Position numbers and translations under genes: made by a program. A stretch of DNA of 64,000 bases, taken from the NCBI GenBank assembly GCA_014338405.1, contig JTDE01000108.1, positions 41,749-105,748 on the forward strand. Direction: 5' to 3'. The first letter of the stretch is position 1; the number at the start of each line of letters is the position of its first letter. This DNA comes from Paragonimus skrjabini miyazakii. Its lineage: Eukaryota > Platyhelminthes > Trematoda > Plagiorchiida > Troglotrematidae. A model generated the notes under the pieces. It had not been told where the DNA came from, ran no database searches, and saw only the letters and a program-made list of their open reading frames with translations. Shown here one piece after another: positions 22,191-35,200 of this stretch.

Positions 22191-23485
22191 GAATGTGCAC
22201 GCCACTTATGGGGAAATTGTTTTGCTAGACAAAGTCTTTGGAACCCTTTTAGGTCATTTAATTTTATTCCACCAATTTTAGCGGACATCCCAAGTTCATC
22301 CATATTAACACGCCAGTCTCGCAAGTACAAGAGTCATCGTGCTAACTTTGATTGGGAGTCGGATACTCACTACTGGTGAGAGCTATTAAGGGAGAAACTA
22401 TAGTCTAATAATTCATTTCGAAGTCAGCCTGCAGTTCTTATTAACAAAGGCTGCGATCAAGTATGGATGATACTCAGTTTGAAACACTCTGACCACCCCA
22501 ACTTCTACTAATGCGATGAGGTAAACTATTTTATCTTGACAGCGCCAGTACGCCAAAATGATGAAACATCTTTCGACAAGATCTATAAGAAACTGTAATT
22601 CCATGGTCGCCTGTTGGACAAACGAGTTTTCAAGTCTTCTGTCCAGTCACTCAGTAAACCTGAACCCTACTCATAGGAAAAGCCATTTAGCATTCGTACG
22701 TGATAATTTAATCGTCTCAAGAAGAAGTGAACGGAGTAGTGGTCAACGCGGTGGACATATGAGAACCTAAGCCAATGTGTAAATTCCGGCGAAGACGAGG
22801 ATAGATACTACTGACAGACTTTAGCCGACATGGAATTCGAGTCTAGTATTTCGTTTTGACAGGAAATGGTTGGAATATTTATAGGAATCCAAAAGTCGTG
22901 GTCAGTTATGAGTTAGATTTCAGCTGTTCATCCGCTTTGTATTTGCGCTTAGAGTGAATCTTGCGTAAACGTTCGGGATTTACCTGGCTATCTCCACTCA
23001 CTAGATTTAAGCTTTGGTGGCACTGTGGATTCTGTTCAACATCATATCAGTAGCCCCGGTAGCAAATCTGTACCGGAATCCAATTCTTTCCAAATCTTAC
23101 TTTGACGAATATACATGAAATAGTGTTATATTCTAGTTATGGGGTACATGATTCATTTTAACATGGTACAAAACGAATATTACAACAGACACAACATAAG
23201 TCCTTGCTTACACCAGTGCGTGTTTGACTATTTCAATCTACGGCATTTAGATTAACTGTCTATTCGGTTATCAATTAGAAAACTCACGTAACAGGAATCC
23301 CAGTTCATACCACGCCAGTCTTACACATAATGGATTAATTTCTTTTACAGGAACCAACTCGTATAAATATTAAAACGAGACTGTGTAACTCACGAATTTC
23401 CAGTGTCATTTTTAAGTGAAATACAAGAGGGACCTAGTTTACTCATTTTGATATTGGGTACCGACAAGACGAGTGAATATTTTAG
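22191..23485. other. No recognisable feature
   Basis: Nothing supported beyond short open frames. Confidence 0.4.
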
Positions 23486-23755
23486 AATGAGCTTGACATT
23501 TCAAGTCACGTCACAACTAAAAATGATGAAACATATTCATACTTTTGTTGGATTGTGTTGCCGAATGAATCCGAATCAATTCATCAGGTTATAAAAGCAA
23601 CTACAAAGCTGCTAATTACCCATTCACCCAAGGTACATCCTCCTGGCTTTAGCTGTGCATATGGCTTGATCAATTTGTCACAAGCTACTGCAGAAGAACT
23701 TTATGTTCATGAACACCAAAAGACAAACAGTACTGTCCTGCCCTGTCATTTATAA
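23486..23755 (+). CDS. Weak candidate coding exon, unknown protein
   Basis: The acceptor-like AATATTTTAG precedes 89 open codons and a TAA. It includes SHVTTKNDETYSYF and a SESIHQVIKATTKLL stretch. A possible donor (CCCAAG/GTACAT, exon end near 23631) would shorten it. No family recognised; the acceptor lacks a strong pyrimidine tract. Confidence 0.22.
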   Translation, partial: NELDISSHVTTKNDETYSYFCWIVLPNESESIHQVIKATTKLLITHSPKVHPPGFSCAYGLINLSQATAEELYVHEHQKTNSTVLPCHL

Positions 23756-23759
23756 ATAA

Positions 23760-25930
23760 GTAGTGGCATTATAGAAAATTGTCAACTTGAAACAAATCAT
23801 CCGGCCGGGGGTCGAGATGTTACATTGACAGACCCTCCTCTTTCTCCTCTTCATGGTCAACTAGATTACATCACTGATTATTCATGGTTGCTCTGTGATT
23901 TGTTTGGCAATAAATTAGAGGATGCTGGAATCCAGCGTCATCGGTTGCAGAACATGCTGTAGATAATTCATGAAAATGACCACACCAACTTACCCGTTTT
24001 GTGATTATTCAACAGTAATCCCGAATTTCTAATCACCTCTGAAGCGATGTTGATCAGACAAATGATAACTAAGGTTAAATACATACAAGATATTGACTAA
24101 TGCCATCTAACTTTGTTGATGGTTACATTTTGCCCTTGAAGTCATTCTGTTCAATTCATTGTATTTGTCCATATGTGTTAGACCCGGAGATAAGCTGTAA
24201 GAAAACTCAATATGTACTGCAGCAGGTTTCTATCTTCTCAACTACGGTTGTTCATACCAAACATTTCTTGGTAAACGTCTAGTCGTTCATTTATTTAAAC
24301 AATATTTTTACGTAGATCCTTAACCAGGACAAATACTGGCACTTTGATAGATTTCCCAATTGAACACTTTGTTTTTTGCACATTTGTCCTAGAATGTTCC
24401 GGTCTCAACGTATTCGGTGCTTGAGGAAATACCTATGCATGTTTTTACCCACATTCTAAGAGCCACCCTCTGTATACAAAGAAAATTCATTTAAATTATT
24501 AAATCACTTTGGTCCAACAGTAAACTTGCGTTGAAATTTTTCAGGCTATAGTATTTGAGTTGTTTCAAAGTATCTCTACACCCCAACATCACAACACTTT
24601 ACAGATCCATGTGACAAGTTTCGTTATACGATTTGCTATTATGTCTTGGACCTCGATCAACGTTTGATTTCTCCAGAACACTAGGGTACCATGAGACAGT
24701 TATCTCCCCTACATCGTCAAAAACCAATATGAATTTAATAGGTGCGTTTTAATTTACCTGTCAGCAATATGAGATCCTAATATTCCTCGCCATTTCATCT
24801 GTGTTGCCTATTTTCCAGTGATAATTGTCGCAAAGTCTGAATAATTATTTTAAAAAAATAATCTATTTAATGTCGGTTATTCGGGCTGCGCCACATCTCT
24901 CCCATGAGAGATTCGGTTTTCATAACCGTTACGCTTCGGTAAATTTCACCGCCGCTCTTGAACTCGAATCCAACCAGTAGCTAGACCAAGCATTGCCTTT
25001 CGAAGTGTTTTGAGACTGTACAGCTGTTCATGGTTTGATTCGCTTTGTAGAAAGCGCACGTCACCCAAAAGCGGTAATATCTCATGCACAGTGTTCCCCG
25101 TATAAAGCACTCTGAGGCCGAAACATTCTAACCCATGGACAACTTATGCAAGGTATAAACTAGTTGGAAATAGATACCTCCTGTGAGAGACCAGATTTCC
25201 AAAACCGCACAAGAAACACTTATTAGCACTTCAGCTACACTCAATTCCTCTAGAGTATGACTCGGTAAGTCAGTATTTTCGGACCAAACTAATGTGTTTT
25301 AACGATGGCCGCACGGTGGTTGACCTAAGTTGGTAAATCTGTCTGCAAATGATGATCCTTTAGTAAAGACAGTTCGCAAGTGCAGGTTTGTTCATAACCA
25401 CCTCCGGCTATTTGCATCGTGTACCATGGCTTTGTGACAAAAGACACTTTTTCCTCTCGGAAATGATGTAAAGGTACTACAAATGAGAGAAAGCAGTGAG
25501 TATTGTCTTCATGCTCAAATAACTGCGTTGGTGAGTAATATGATACAAACGTTAAATTGAACACTTCCAATGAAACAGAACAAGTACTACGCATTTCCTG
25601 CTTTGTCTGAGGATTTGTGATTATCCCTGGAGACACTTGAAAGCGGACCACGTTTGTGAAATCCTGACTAGCCGTACAATATAAACTGTTATCGTTATCC
25701 TCATGTCACACTCATGTTGTTGATTTTAGTTTTGTATAATGGCTATGCTGGACTTGCTCGAGCTCTGTAACCATGTGTTCGAGTAATTGTGCTGCTGCAA
25801 TAGTTAGAGAACTGGACGCGAATTCGTTTACTGTTTGTTTTCTGTTTTTAAAATGAATGGTTCGCCGACAATATTACCGTCTACTCTGACATGCAACAAT
25901 CTATCACTGCGTTATAGATATGTACTACTT
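23760..25930. other. No recognisable feature
   Basis: AT-rich. A frame near 24615-24680 following TTTACAG reads like a damaged EF-hand loop but carries a stop; it is listed under rejected items. Confidence 0.4.
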
Positions 25931-25934
25931 AAGA

Positions 25935-26155
25935 TGAGACCCAATTGTGAAAAATCAGGGCTTCAGCTAGATTCGAACCAGCGACAGAAACATTATACTA
26001 ACACGCAGCACGCGCTGTACCAACTGATCTACGAAGCCACGCCAGAAGCTCGGAATTTTTGCATTTGAACTTGGATACCCACCCGTCCCACTGTCTCGTA
26101 TGGAATCCACCAAATAATTCAGGGGATCGACTGCCCTGCGAACATGAGACATTTG
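25935..26155 (-). mobile_element. SINE-2 copy (minus)
   Basis: The minus strand carries ATTTGGTGGATTCCATACG, the CAAATGCAAAAATTCC region and a well kept tRNA-like part with A box TAGATCAGTTGG and B box GGTTCGAATC. The 5' start of the unit is lost at about 26150. Confidence 0.8.
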
Positions 26156-26159
26156 ATAA

Positions 26160-27410
26160 CGCGATCATTTAGGAAGAGCAGTGCTGTTTAGAATTGTCAA
26201 GGAGGGTCTGGCTGGGACACAATTTTTGCCTCAATGATTAAGTCACACTATGCAGTTAAAATGCTCTCCCTATCAGGATGACATAATTCTGTTGAAGAAA
26301 GTCTACTTTTCCCTGTGAAAAGTGACTTCTAACATAATTAACCCTCCATAAATGATTCCCGACTGTCTATTAAAATTAAATCTAATCAGCCTTAGAGACA
26401 CGCGGCGTTTCGTTTGCATGATATTTGTTGACAAGTTTTGAGTTTACATTGAATTGCACTGTAATTTTGAAAGTGGCTTCCGAACAACTGTTTGGTAACA
26501 TTACTGATGTGCTATGTAAGTGTATTCTAAAATCCCTCACCTGCCTATCATTACACCTGAATGCAACTCTTTTACTTCCCAGAATTACCCATCTCTTGAT
26601 CATTGTAGATTTTGTTCACTTAAACCAAACAAAACGCATGTGTTGAATCACTGGCAAAATGTGAAATAAGAAAACATGTGTAATGTAAATAACATTGATC
26701 GAAAGTTCATTCTGTTACGTGATGCTTCACTGCTCCCTGTTGCTCACTGGGATACCAAATTGAGAAAAGCAAAACAACAGTTGATAGACCATAGGTATTT
26801 TGCGTTTTGACCGGCCTGTTGGTTGTTAAGTTTACAAGACGTTGCCTAAAACAGCTGCGTTGTTTCAAGCTAACACGCATTCAAACAAATTGTTTTAATC
26901 ACCACCTCTTGTAAACGAATTCGATCTAGCAGATGAACGCCGCTTTTGGTCAGTGGGCATCAGTCGACCACAATTTCGTTTGCAGCAGCATATGCGTGGG
27001 TTCTGATTGGCGGCATATTTTTCAGTCAGGAAGCCGACCCAGTCCAGTCTGATTGCATTCTTCAATATTGCTATACAGAAAATCTAGTTTACTGTTTTCT
27101 TCTAAGAGGGTCAGCCACATACATGCGAGCGTGTGAATGTGAGTTGACATTTGTTTCTTGTTAAACTGGCTTAAGCAAATTTTGACTTTGTGCCTAAGTT
27201 TATCTTGTTTGTGTTGCATCACCTGGATACCTGGTTTTGGTTCTTGATCGTTCTATTCACAGGCATCATGCATGCCTCTTGCCTAGTGACTGGGATAATC
27301 CAGCTGTGGTAATAGATCAGATTAACTTAAAATGTCCCTGAACAAAAAGTCCAATGCCCTAGTGTTGTCCAGTATCAGTGGTATGCTGTCCGTTGAGATA
27401 GAAGAACGCT
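26160..27410. other. No recognisable feature
   Basis: Intron- or spacer-like; no motifs found. Confidence 0.4.
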
Positions 27411-27415
27411 AACAG

Positions 27416-27825
27416 CATTTCCAACTGAATACTGTACTGATGAGGAGTCGGGGGTTTGGTTAATTTCAAGTTGAACATTACCCACAATTGATCGCAGCTG
27501 TCCCATCCCCATAGACTATTCAGTCGGCCCCTTTCGAATAGCAGAAGCACTAGACTCGAGTTTCGCTCTCATTAGAGCTTGTCAGTAGTGCATATCATCG
27601 CCACTGCCGGGACCACGCACACGCTGTTCATGAGCAGGTAACCGTGTTTACCACTGCGCCATTGACCTCACGTTAGGCACGACCGAATTATCATATGTGA
27701 ACGCTCAACCATTTTCGCTTGTGAGTAATGATCAGATTGCCTGATCGTCTCGATAACCCCGCAGGGTTATCGATTGGAGTTAATAGGACAGTTACTAGCT
27801 ATGTACGACTCTATATTATATTGCA
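27416..27825 (-). mobile_element. Hammerhead-SINE copy D (minus), cut by gap
   Basis: It has the longest 3' end of any copy (from CCAACTGAATACTGTACTGA through GGGGGTTTGGTTAATTTC). It then matches copy C almost base for base, including the internal micro-inversion and the ATATTATATTGCA end, where the assembly gap begins. A few bases of the tRNA-like region before the B box are deleted. Confidence 0.85.
27547..27591 (-). ncRNA. Hammerhead ribozyme, inactivated (G8 to A)
   Basis: All helices match the intact copy, but the core reads CUGACAA: the guanine at position 8, whose 2'-hydroxyl supplies the acid in catalysis, is A. Predicted inactive. Confidence 0.85.
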
Positions 27826-27925
27826 NNNNNNNNNNNNNNNNNNNNNNNNNNNNNNNNNNNNNNNNNNNNNNNNNNNNNNNNNNNNNNNNNNNNNNNNNNN
27901 NNNNNNNNNNNNNNNNNNNNNNNNN
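27826..27925. other. Assembly gap (100 N)
   Basis: Exactly 100 N, a conventional placeholder of unknown true length. It lies between oppositely oriented copies of the same SINE. Confidence 0.99.
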
Positions 27926-28146
27926 CTTATGAGCAATGATCAGGTTGCCCGATCGTCTTGAAGTGGAGACACAGTTACTGTCTGTCAACTCTAATCGATA
28001 ACCCCGTGGCGATGATATGCACTACTGACAAGCTCTAATGAGAGCGAAACTCGAGTCTAGTGCTTCTGCTATTCGAAAGGGGCCGACTGAATAGTCTATG
28101 GGGATGGGACAGCTGCGATCAGTTGTGGGTGATGTTCAACTTGAAT
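27926..28146 (+). mobile_element. Hammerhead-SINE copy E, rearranged
   Basis: From 27926 to about 28008 the sequence is the SINE leader in minus orientation. It then switches to plus orientation at GGCGATGATATGCAC and runs through the ribozyme to the 3' end GTTCAACTTGAA. The tRNA-like promoter is missing. The plus part equals the complement of copy D over about 120 bases, sharing its private variants. Confidence 0.85.
28019..28063 (+). ncRNA. Hammerhead ribozyme, inactivated (G8 to A)
   Basis: Same 45-nt structure and the same G8A change as in copy D (27547-27591), confirming common descent of the two. Confidence 0.85.
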
Positions 28147-29141
28147 ACTCTACGCTTACCCCAAGATTTATAATGACCCCTATTTGGTCCGGATTCATTG
28201 TATTTCACTGTTGCTTCCTATCTGACATGAACGGAGGAAACGTAAATATAAAATTAGGTTCAAAAATCAATTTTGACCATTGCTTGGAGTGAGTCTTTAT
28301 GATACTTTTTTGAATACCTCAAAATTACTGTCACTTTTTTGAAGTCACCTCGCTATGCGATGTGTAATCGTACTGATCTGTATATTGTTCAGTTGTCCGT
28401 AAACTGTCGCCAAATGAAGAAACTTGGGAAACCACGTTTCGTAGCTGATGTACCTCGTTTTCTCGTAGGCGGAAATTCCCCCAATCGGAAGCGGTTGGCC
28501 TGCAAACTGGAAAGTATCCATAAGAGCCAAAGAAAGGGTTGAGAGATGTTGCAGCGACCGCCATAGAAATGGCGGACGGTTAGTTAGTCTGAAAAGCAGC
28601 ATGCATTTTGAAAAACAAAACTCTAGATTTATGGGTAACAGTCGGATACGGTGGTCTGGTGTGGACGATCGTCCTGACGGTTATTACATAGCAGCTGGGC
28701 GGCGCCGTGTAAGTGGGATTGATTCCATTCTCTCTTTTATGACGTACTGGCCTTCTAATTGTGGTCACATGCTTTTATCATCGGTTTAGATTCGTGTGGT
28801 GTCTTCCGTCTCTCAAAAGAACGCTGTCTTACTGCTCCTCTGTTCTGCTGTACGTTGTTGCAAAATCTCTCATTTCGTCTTTTTAATGTACTGTATGAAG
28901 TCGGCCATTCGAATAGGCTTTTCCGCTGCATGAAGAATAGACGAAACGAACTTTGACATATACGGCAAAACAACTTCAAAATAAAGAGCCGGATCGTAGA
29001 TTGCTCTCCACACGAATCGTCCATCACAAATGATAGTTAGCGTTGTCGTTATTGCAACGCCACATCTAAAAGAATTTGTAAAAAAATGCAACTTATCACA
29101 TATTATCTTGATAATTCTGCATGAATCTTGGTTCTGTTCAG

Positions 29142-29245
29142 AGATTATTACTCGACTGGCTGAAATCGACAAGTGTTTGCTGGCGCGTGTCCAAACACAG
29201 TCCAAACACAGATTGGATGAGATCCTTCCACGTTTGATGGTGTAA
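29142..29245 (+). CDS. Weak candidate exon, unknown protein
   Basis: After GGTTCTGTTCAG the frame reads IITRLAEIDKCLLARVQTQS and stays open to LPRLMV and a TAA. A possible donor (ATG/GTGTAA) would end it at 29239. No family recognised. A longer minus-strand frame (28870-29205) overlaps, so at most one is real. Confidence 0.22.
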
Positions 29246-30502
29246 ACACACTACTGTATGTTTTCAGAACTTCTCGTAATTCTTTACTTGCCACCGTGCT
29301 AAGACAAGTGGGAAAATCGACCAGAATGAACTAGGACTGGCGAAATGCAGTCTGTGGTTTTATCGCCAGTAATGTGCCAACGTCTTTCGTTGTTTCACCG
29401 TTGTAACTTGTATGCAGTAATTTTGTTGCAAGGAAATCTGTTACTGTGAGAGATTCTTGTCCAGTTTACAACTCTTTCCCGGTATAGCGTTCGTTTTATG
29501 TCCCCAATAAGCGACAGTGAATGAGCACGATAGGTTTTAGAAACAAATCCTTCAGTTATAATATTTAATTATGTTCACCAGTAAACCAACATTTTACGAC
29601 CGTTTTCTTTCCTGTTTGGAGTAATCAAGTGCAGACATTTTGAGTGAGGATTTCAACCGATAACACTTCGCGTTATGAACAGAATTTCTTTTTGCCGTAT
29701 TCCCAGCAGTTTTGACGTTTGAAAAGTATCCTTCTCTAGTTTAGTCCACAACAAGCAGCATGAACCAAGCGTAAAGAAAGTAAGCGCGAAATGGACCCCT
29801 GTGGACTGAGTGGTACTCACTACCACGTCAATCGAGAATTGTGTCGAACTCCTGAGTGTTCTAAGCAACAACCGAAAGACCTCAAACGGATTGACCCTCC
29901 AAGTTAGGATGACGAGTGAAAGTTATCAAGTAAATACTAGTATCTGCTACGTGTAATTTGTTGAACTACTGGCGAAGGGGTCAATGAGTACATATCAGGG
30001 CCCCGTAACAGACATTCGTAGGAGCCCGTGTATAAAAAGTGTGATCGATAATGCGCGGCTGTAGCTGGGATGTTTAGCGAGGCCACAAGATCGTTGGTCA
30101 CAGTGGAATTGTGGAACTAATTTGAAAGATTTTTCTCAAAGGTAAGAAACCACTTACTTTAATTCATAAGCATCATTGTTCTTTGGTCCAACCGCACTGC
30201 AAAGTTGCATTCGCATCGACCGAATTCCAGTTAAAGTTTGTTTCTTGATCACTTTCTTTCTTTCATCCCAAAATATCAAACGATCGGTCATCAGCATAAA
30301 CGGCAAGTTTACGTTGATAAATCCGCAGATAGCTGGGCTTGTAGTTACTGATTAGTTGCTATATTAATTTACGCTATATTCTTCTGAAAGTGGAATATAT
30401 AAATGCTGATCTTTCTGGTGATGACTAGAGTTTTTTGAGAACGTGTATTTCGCTCGAAAAATGGCATTCGCAAATTCATCGTTCACAAATTTATACTGAC
30501 GC

Positions 30503-30715
30503 ATGTCAAGAAGCAACTGGCGAATTATTCAGTTCAATGGCCCTGATGTCCACGGAGACGAACATAAGTTGTCTGACATATTTAATGATGGACTTCAGGA
30601 TCGGGTTGTTTCGAAACCTACCCCTGAACAGGTTTTACTTAAACTGGCAAGACAACTCACTGAATTACTGCATGAAAAGCGAACACTTGCCGAATCACGT
30701 TCCGGACATCTTTGA
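30503..30715 (+). CDS. Candidate short coding exon, unknown protein
   Basis: Seventy codons begin with ATG, or alternatively at TTCAATGG after an acceptor-like TTATTCAG (30521-30528). The product is hydrophilic, with GDEHKLSDIFNDGLQDR followed by a likely amphipathic helix around VLLKLARQLTELLHEKRTLA. Amino-acid balance is good compared with neighbouring frames. No signal peptide, membrane segment or known domain is visible. It could be a small protein or a terminal exon. Confidence 0.35.
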   Translation: MSRSNWRIIQFNGPDVHGDEHKLSDIFNDGLQDRVVSKPTPEQVLLKLARQLTELLHEKRTLAESRSGHL

Positions 30716-30719
30716 TTCG

Positions 30720-33700
30720 TGTTGTGTTGTTCGGTGAATACACACAATCGTTTCAAGTCTTGTCTTATTATCAAATACACGATATTGTGAATGATAGAAC
30801 AAAACTGAATAATGATGGTTCTTTGCTATTCAATGCCAAGCAGTTTATTTTGCGTCATGTGTTGTGCGGTCTGGCCGAATCTTTGTTCTCCCAGTTTTTA
30901 GGGCTAGTGTCTACGGTTGGCAGAGTATGCTGCAGGTGGAAAATTACACTTGTGGGATGCCGTCAGTGATATGTGTAACACTGTGTCCAAGTGTAAACTC
31001 TTTGGGAGAACCAACACAAACGTACAACTGAGAGTTATCGCCTGCGAAATACTTGCTTGAACGGTTGTTGAACGAATGTTTCTTGAAGTTTCCTGATGTG
31101 TACCAATCCACATACTCTGTAAGATTTGAATATTATTTCAGTTAGAAATGACAAATGATTTCGTGTAATAAACTAGTTCTCCAACTAGTCTTTCACTTAC
31201 CGACTTACTACTCGATTTTCCAGTGTATGTATTCTACATGTTTCAGGGAAACTCATCGTCTGCCCAACAGATGGAGTTTGTAGTCAATAGCACTCGACTT
31301 ACATATTCCTTTCCAAACGGTCAACCGTTTTAACTATAGGATGTTCCGTTTTCGAAAGGAGTTGTCATGTGGCCTACCCCATGATTGTTACGATCTGTTT
31401 CATTTTAAACAGTGGAAAACAACAGAATATTAATGATCTTCCCGTTACGCTGGTCTAAACGTGCTACGACTCACTTTTGGCAATGCCAATCCTAGTAATA
31501 TTTTGGACGTTTCCAAATTTAATGAGATTATCGTCATACTTCAGTTCTTCGCGCTATTCATAACATTTCTAATTAGTTGTTTAGTGTTCTGCTGCACACT
31601 TTTCATTAACTTTACGGTCAAAGCGATGAAGTAAAGAACATTCATCTGTTAGTTTATTTCTCTGAAGAGGTTTTGAACACAGAGCGTTTGACCAGTTCTC
31701 CGGATATTCCCCTGTACGATTTATGTCCAGATTGACCAATTAGTTAGGCTGGTAGACTTTGATTCCAATGATTGTCTTTACCCATCACACCCGGAAACAC
31801 TATCTCGCGCTCCAATATTTATGTAGGGTTAGCAACCCAATCCGTGTTTGACCGTCGGCAATTTTTTATGAGACCCAACGTTTTTCTTATGAACGGTGTC
31901 CATAATCACCATATTATGTTTAACGTAAGCTCTTGAATTAATTTCAGCACAATTTGTCGAAATTCCCCCAGATTTTTCAGGCATGCATGTGCCATTGCGC
32001 TGGCGTGGTTGACCCTGGCATTTCTACCGTTCTACTTTTATCAGGAAAGAAGAAGGTTACGTTGTTGCCAGTTAACCGTGGACAAAAAGAGAACTAAGAG
32101 TCGGCTAAAGGTATTTAGCGAAGCCGTCAGTCTTCTGCTGGCGGTAACATTGGAATTCCCACTTCTTCTGGTGACAGGCATATAGTTCAAAGCAGATCGT
32201 CCCAACTTTTTGTGTTTCTTTCTGAACAATGAGCAGGATGGCCGGAGGACCCAGTTTATACTAGGAGATTTTCAAATAACGTTTTAAAACTTTCCGTTTG
32301 AGGTCCTTCATTCTCATCTACGACTCCGAATGCCCCGTTCTATGAAAAATTCAACTTTGTATCCCGTAATTTCGAATTTGTCCATGTTTCACTGTAAATG
32401 TTCATGATTATAAATGCATGTCTATTTGTCCATGCATGTTTGAACATACTTCAGAAGGCATGCGTGCTCCACCGAAATCTTACATTCATTAGTCGGTACG
32501 TTACTATCGTGTGTGAAACGTTCGCTAAGGAAGATACGTTTTTAACAAAGTCATTAATGATACATTTTCTACAATCACTGCAAGGATTGTGGTAGATTTT
32601 TCAACAAACTGATTTCTGATTTACTCCATAAACATCATAACAACTGAAACCATACATATCTTTGAGCTCTTCTGTGTTAACGGAAAGTAGATTTTTCTTT
32701 ACCTTTCACATATGAGAAAGGTATGGAGTTAGATGAGCGCGTTAGAAGCAGTTATTCACAAAGTTCCACTTTGCTTTGTTTTTCCCGTCAAAATTTCAAC
32801 TTGCAGTCTGTGTTGTTGTTGAATATTGCGTGTGACTACTGAGGCCATCCGGCTGTTTACGCACTCATCCAAAACAAGCAACTGTTGTTGAAGCTGCTGT
32901 AAGCGATAGATTATGAAAGCTTATGTATTTGTTAAAAAAGAGAACCATTTATTGTTCATATTTTTGTAATCTAAACTATGTACATCAAAACAGTTGCTCT
33001 ATTGTTCACGAGAAAATTTAAAAATGGCAGTTGTGTTTTGGATGATAGCAAACTGGTGTGTGAATTTTAAGTGAGATGAACGGAAGGTGTTCGCGTTAAC
33101 TCCTGTCCAGGTCGACTGCTTTGATTGGTAGGTAGGAAACTAAGAACAGGGATGGACGACCGAAGAGGTTGTCATGGCTAGAGTACAATACTTTCATGGA
33201 AAATTTCTGTTGAAGGCTCAAAAAGCGGTGTGACTGAGATGAAGAACGTCGAAAGACATAAGATACCAAACATTTTCAAAGGTTGTGCAGAAAAATCCAG
33301 CGGTGTCATATGACAGATGTCCCGCTGGCCTCGGTTTACTTACCATCTTGGGTCTGTGTGAGATTGTCTATCGGTGCTTGTTCGGTTTGTCGTCCTGCCG
33401 TATGCTTTTGCAGTGCGTAATGTTGTTGTACAACCGCGTTGCGTAGAATTCCTGGTAAAGCGCGCAGCTGATCCTGTTGAAAAAGTTAACGATTAACAGC
33501 TTGATTGGAAGACGGTAACCGAAAACATTATGTACGTATATAAATTGTTTTATCGGGATTATTGTCACCAAAATACTACGAGAATAGTTATTGGGCTCAA
33601 GAGGAATGCTCCTCGTGATCACCCATATGACTGATGTCCTGAAATATAGTCACAGTTCGGTTAATTATGTGTCATAATTGCAGCAGTGAGGTATGTGGTC

Positions 33701-34700
33701 ATTATTACCCCTTACCGCCTGAGAGCCTGTGACAATCGTTGGTAAAACATTGGTGACAACTATATGCCATGGCTAGTAAATAAATAAATAGACGAACATA
33801 TAAAACGAATGCCTGAAACCCACAAGTTCATTTTCACGCAGACCGTGTTAAGACCAAACTAGTGATTTCGGGATGAGTTAGTCAAGTCCAGTATGGTTGG
33901 TGTATAAGATTATAACGAGAAAGGAAAAGGTTACGATTAGGCACATGGCGTACAGTATACGGAAAGTCTGAGGAGTCGGAACAGGTTGCTTGGCCTAAAA
34001 CTACAGCATGGTATGACTAAGATTGTTCTTTTAGAGCGTGTGCTTAGTTTTCATGACATTTTATCTATTTGAGCTCAAAAAGATGGAAAATTCCTTGAAA
34101 ATTAATCACATTAACTAGGCATTATAAGATTTTGTGAAAAGTTTATCCCAGATAAGCGAAAGTAGCATGCACCCTCAGACACGCGATAGTCCTACTTTAC
34201 TAGCCACACATCTCCCATTGTGGCCCAGTCCAAGTGGATCGTACAAGCTTGAAAGGGGAGAACGTAGAGATCAAAGATCGTAACAGAATACTGACGCTGA
34301 CAAATCCTCTAGCTAAGTCGAGTAAACAAACAACCACTGTTACTTCATTTAGAAGTGGCTGTGCTTGGTAGGACACTTACTATCTACTCTGATAATTCAC
34401 AGGTTGGATAATATGACCTTTAAGGGTAGTGTGGTGATCAACTGATAGAATCAAGTAACTAACTGTCTATCGTTGACGCTACTAACACGGCAAAGACAAG
34501 CTAAGAATGACCAAATAAGTTTTTAGAGCTACTTTTGAAATGGAACTGAATAACACTATTGTAGGACACATCGATTTGTTACATTCACTACGCATGATTA
34601 GGTCATTTAAGAAACAAACAACAAAACAAATTCGATTGCAACCTGCGATACGGAGACATAGTTGCCACAAGTTAACAAAACTCTATTTATATAAACTGAA
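30720..34700. other. No recognisable feature
   Basis: A long AT-rich stretch. Only motif-free frames and a short acceptor-like TACATGTTTCAG with 28 open codons at about 31246-31332 were noted. Confidence 0.4.
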
Positions 34701-34702
34701 CC

Positions 34703-34985
34703 TCCTCCACAAGTGACCGCAGCTGTCGTATTCTCATAGACATTTCAGTCACCTCTTTCGAAAAAGAACATTAGACTCCAGTTTTGCTGTTACACTTTTC
34801 ACGTCCGAAACTAGAACTTTGACCACGTTTTCACGAAGCAGCCGTTTTGATCAACGCGCCATTGACCTCATTATATGTAAACGCTTGGCCACATTCGCTT
34901 GTACGTAATGCTCCGATTTCCAGATTTCCTTCAGAGGAGACACAGTAACTGTCCTGTTAACTACATTCGATGATCTCTCGACTAG
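34703..34985 (-). mobile_element. Hammerhead-SINE copy F (minus), old
   Basis: The 3' block, remains of the ribozyme (stem III GACTCCAGT) and tRNA-like A-box region (GCGCCATTGACCTC) are recognisable. The 5' leader (GGAGACACAGTAACTGTCC) is kept without the inversion seen in copy C. The ribozyme centre is destroyed. Confidence 0.75.
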
Positions 34986-35093
34986 GACTTTTCTCCAAGA
35001 TGAAATCACAGAAATCATTAACGTGTTGAGCGATATTTTGATTACCGATTAGTCGTAGAAGATTTTGTTCTTTCATACAGATTGCGAATTTAC

Positions 35094-35200
35094 GGGAAGT
35101 CTATGGGAATGCAGCAGTTGCGATCGATTTTGGGTAATATTCAGTCTACATGGAAAAACGAATATCCTCCATTACTCATCAGTGATCAAAACTCCTATTT
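35094..35200 (+). mobile_element. Hammerhead-SINE 3' fragment (plus)
   Basis: It matches GTCTATGGGAATGC, GTTGCGATC, TTTTGGGTAATATTCA and the ATTACTCATCAGT end. It is 5'-truncated, without tRNA-like part or ribozyme. Confidence 0.7.

Noticed and set aside
24600..24690. Frame after TTTACAG reading YYVLDLDQRLISPEH, like an EF-hand loop of a phosphatase regulatory subunit
   Set aside because: The loop is one residue short of the canonical EF-hand spacing and a TAG follows at once; chance or a very old relic cannot be told apart.
28870..29205. 111-codon minus-strand frame, rather protein-like at its C-terminus
   Set aside because: No acceptor near its start and it conflicts with a plus-strand candidate; no motif recognised.
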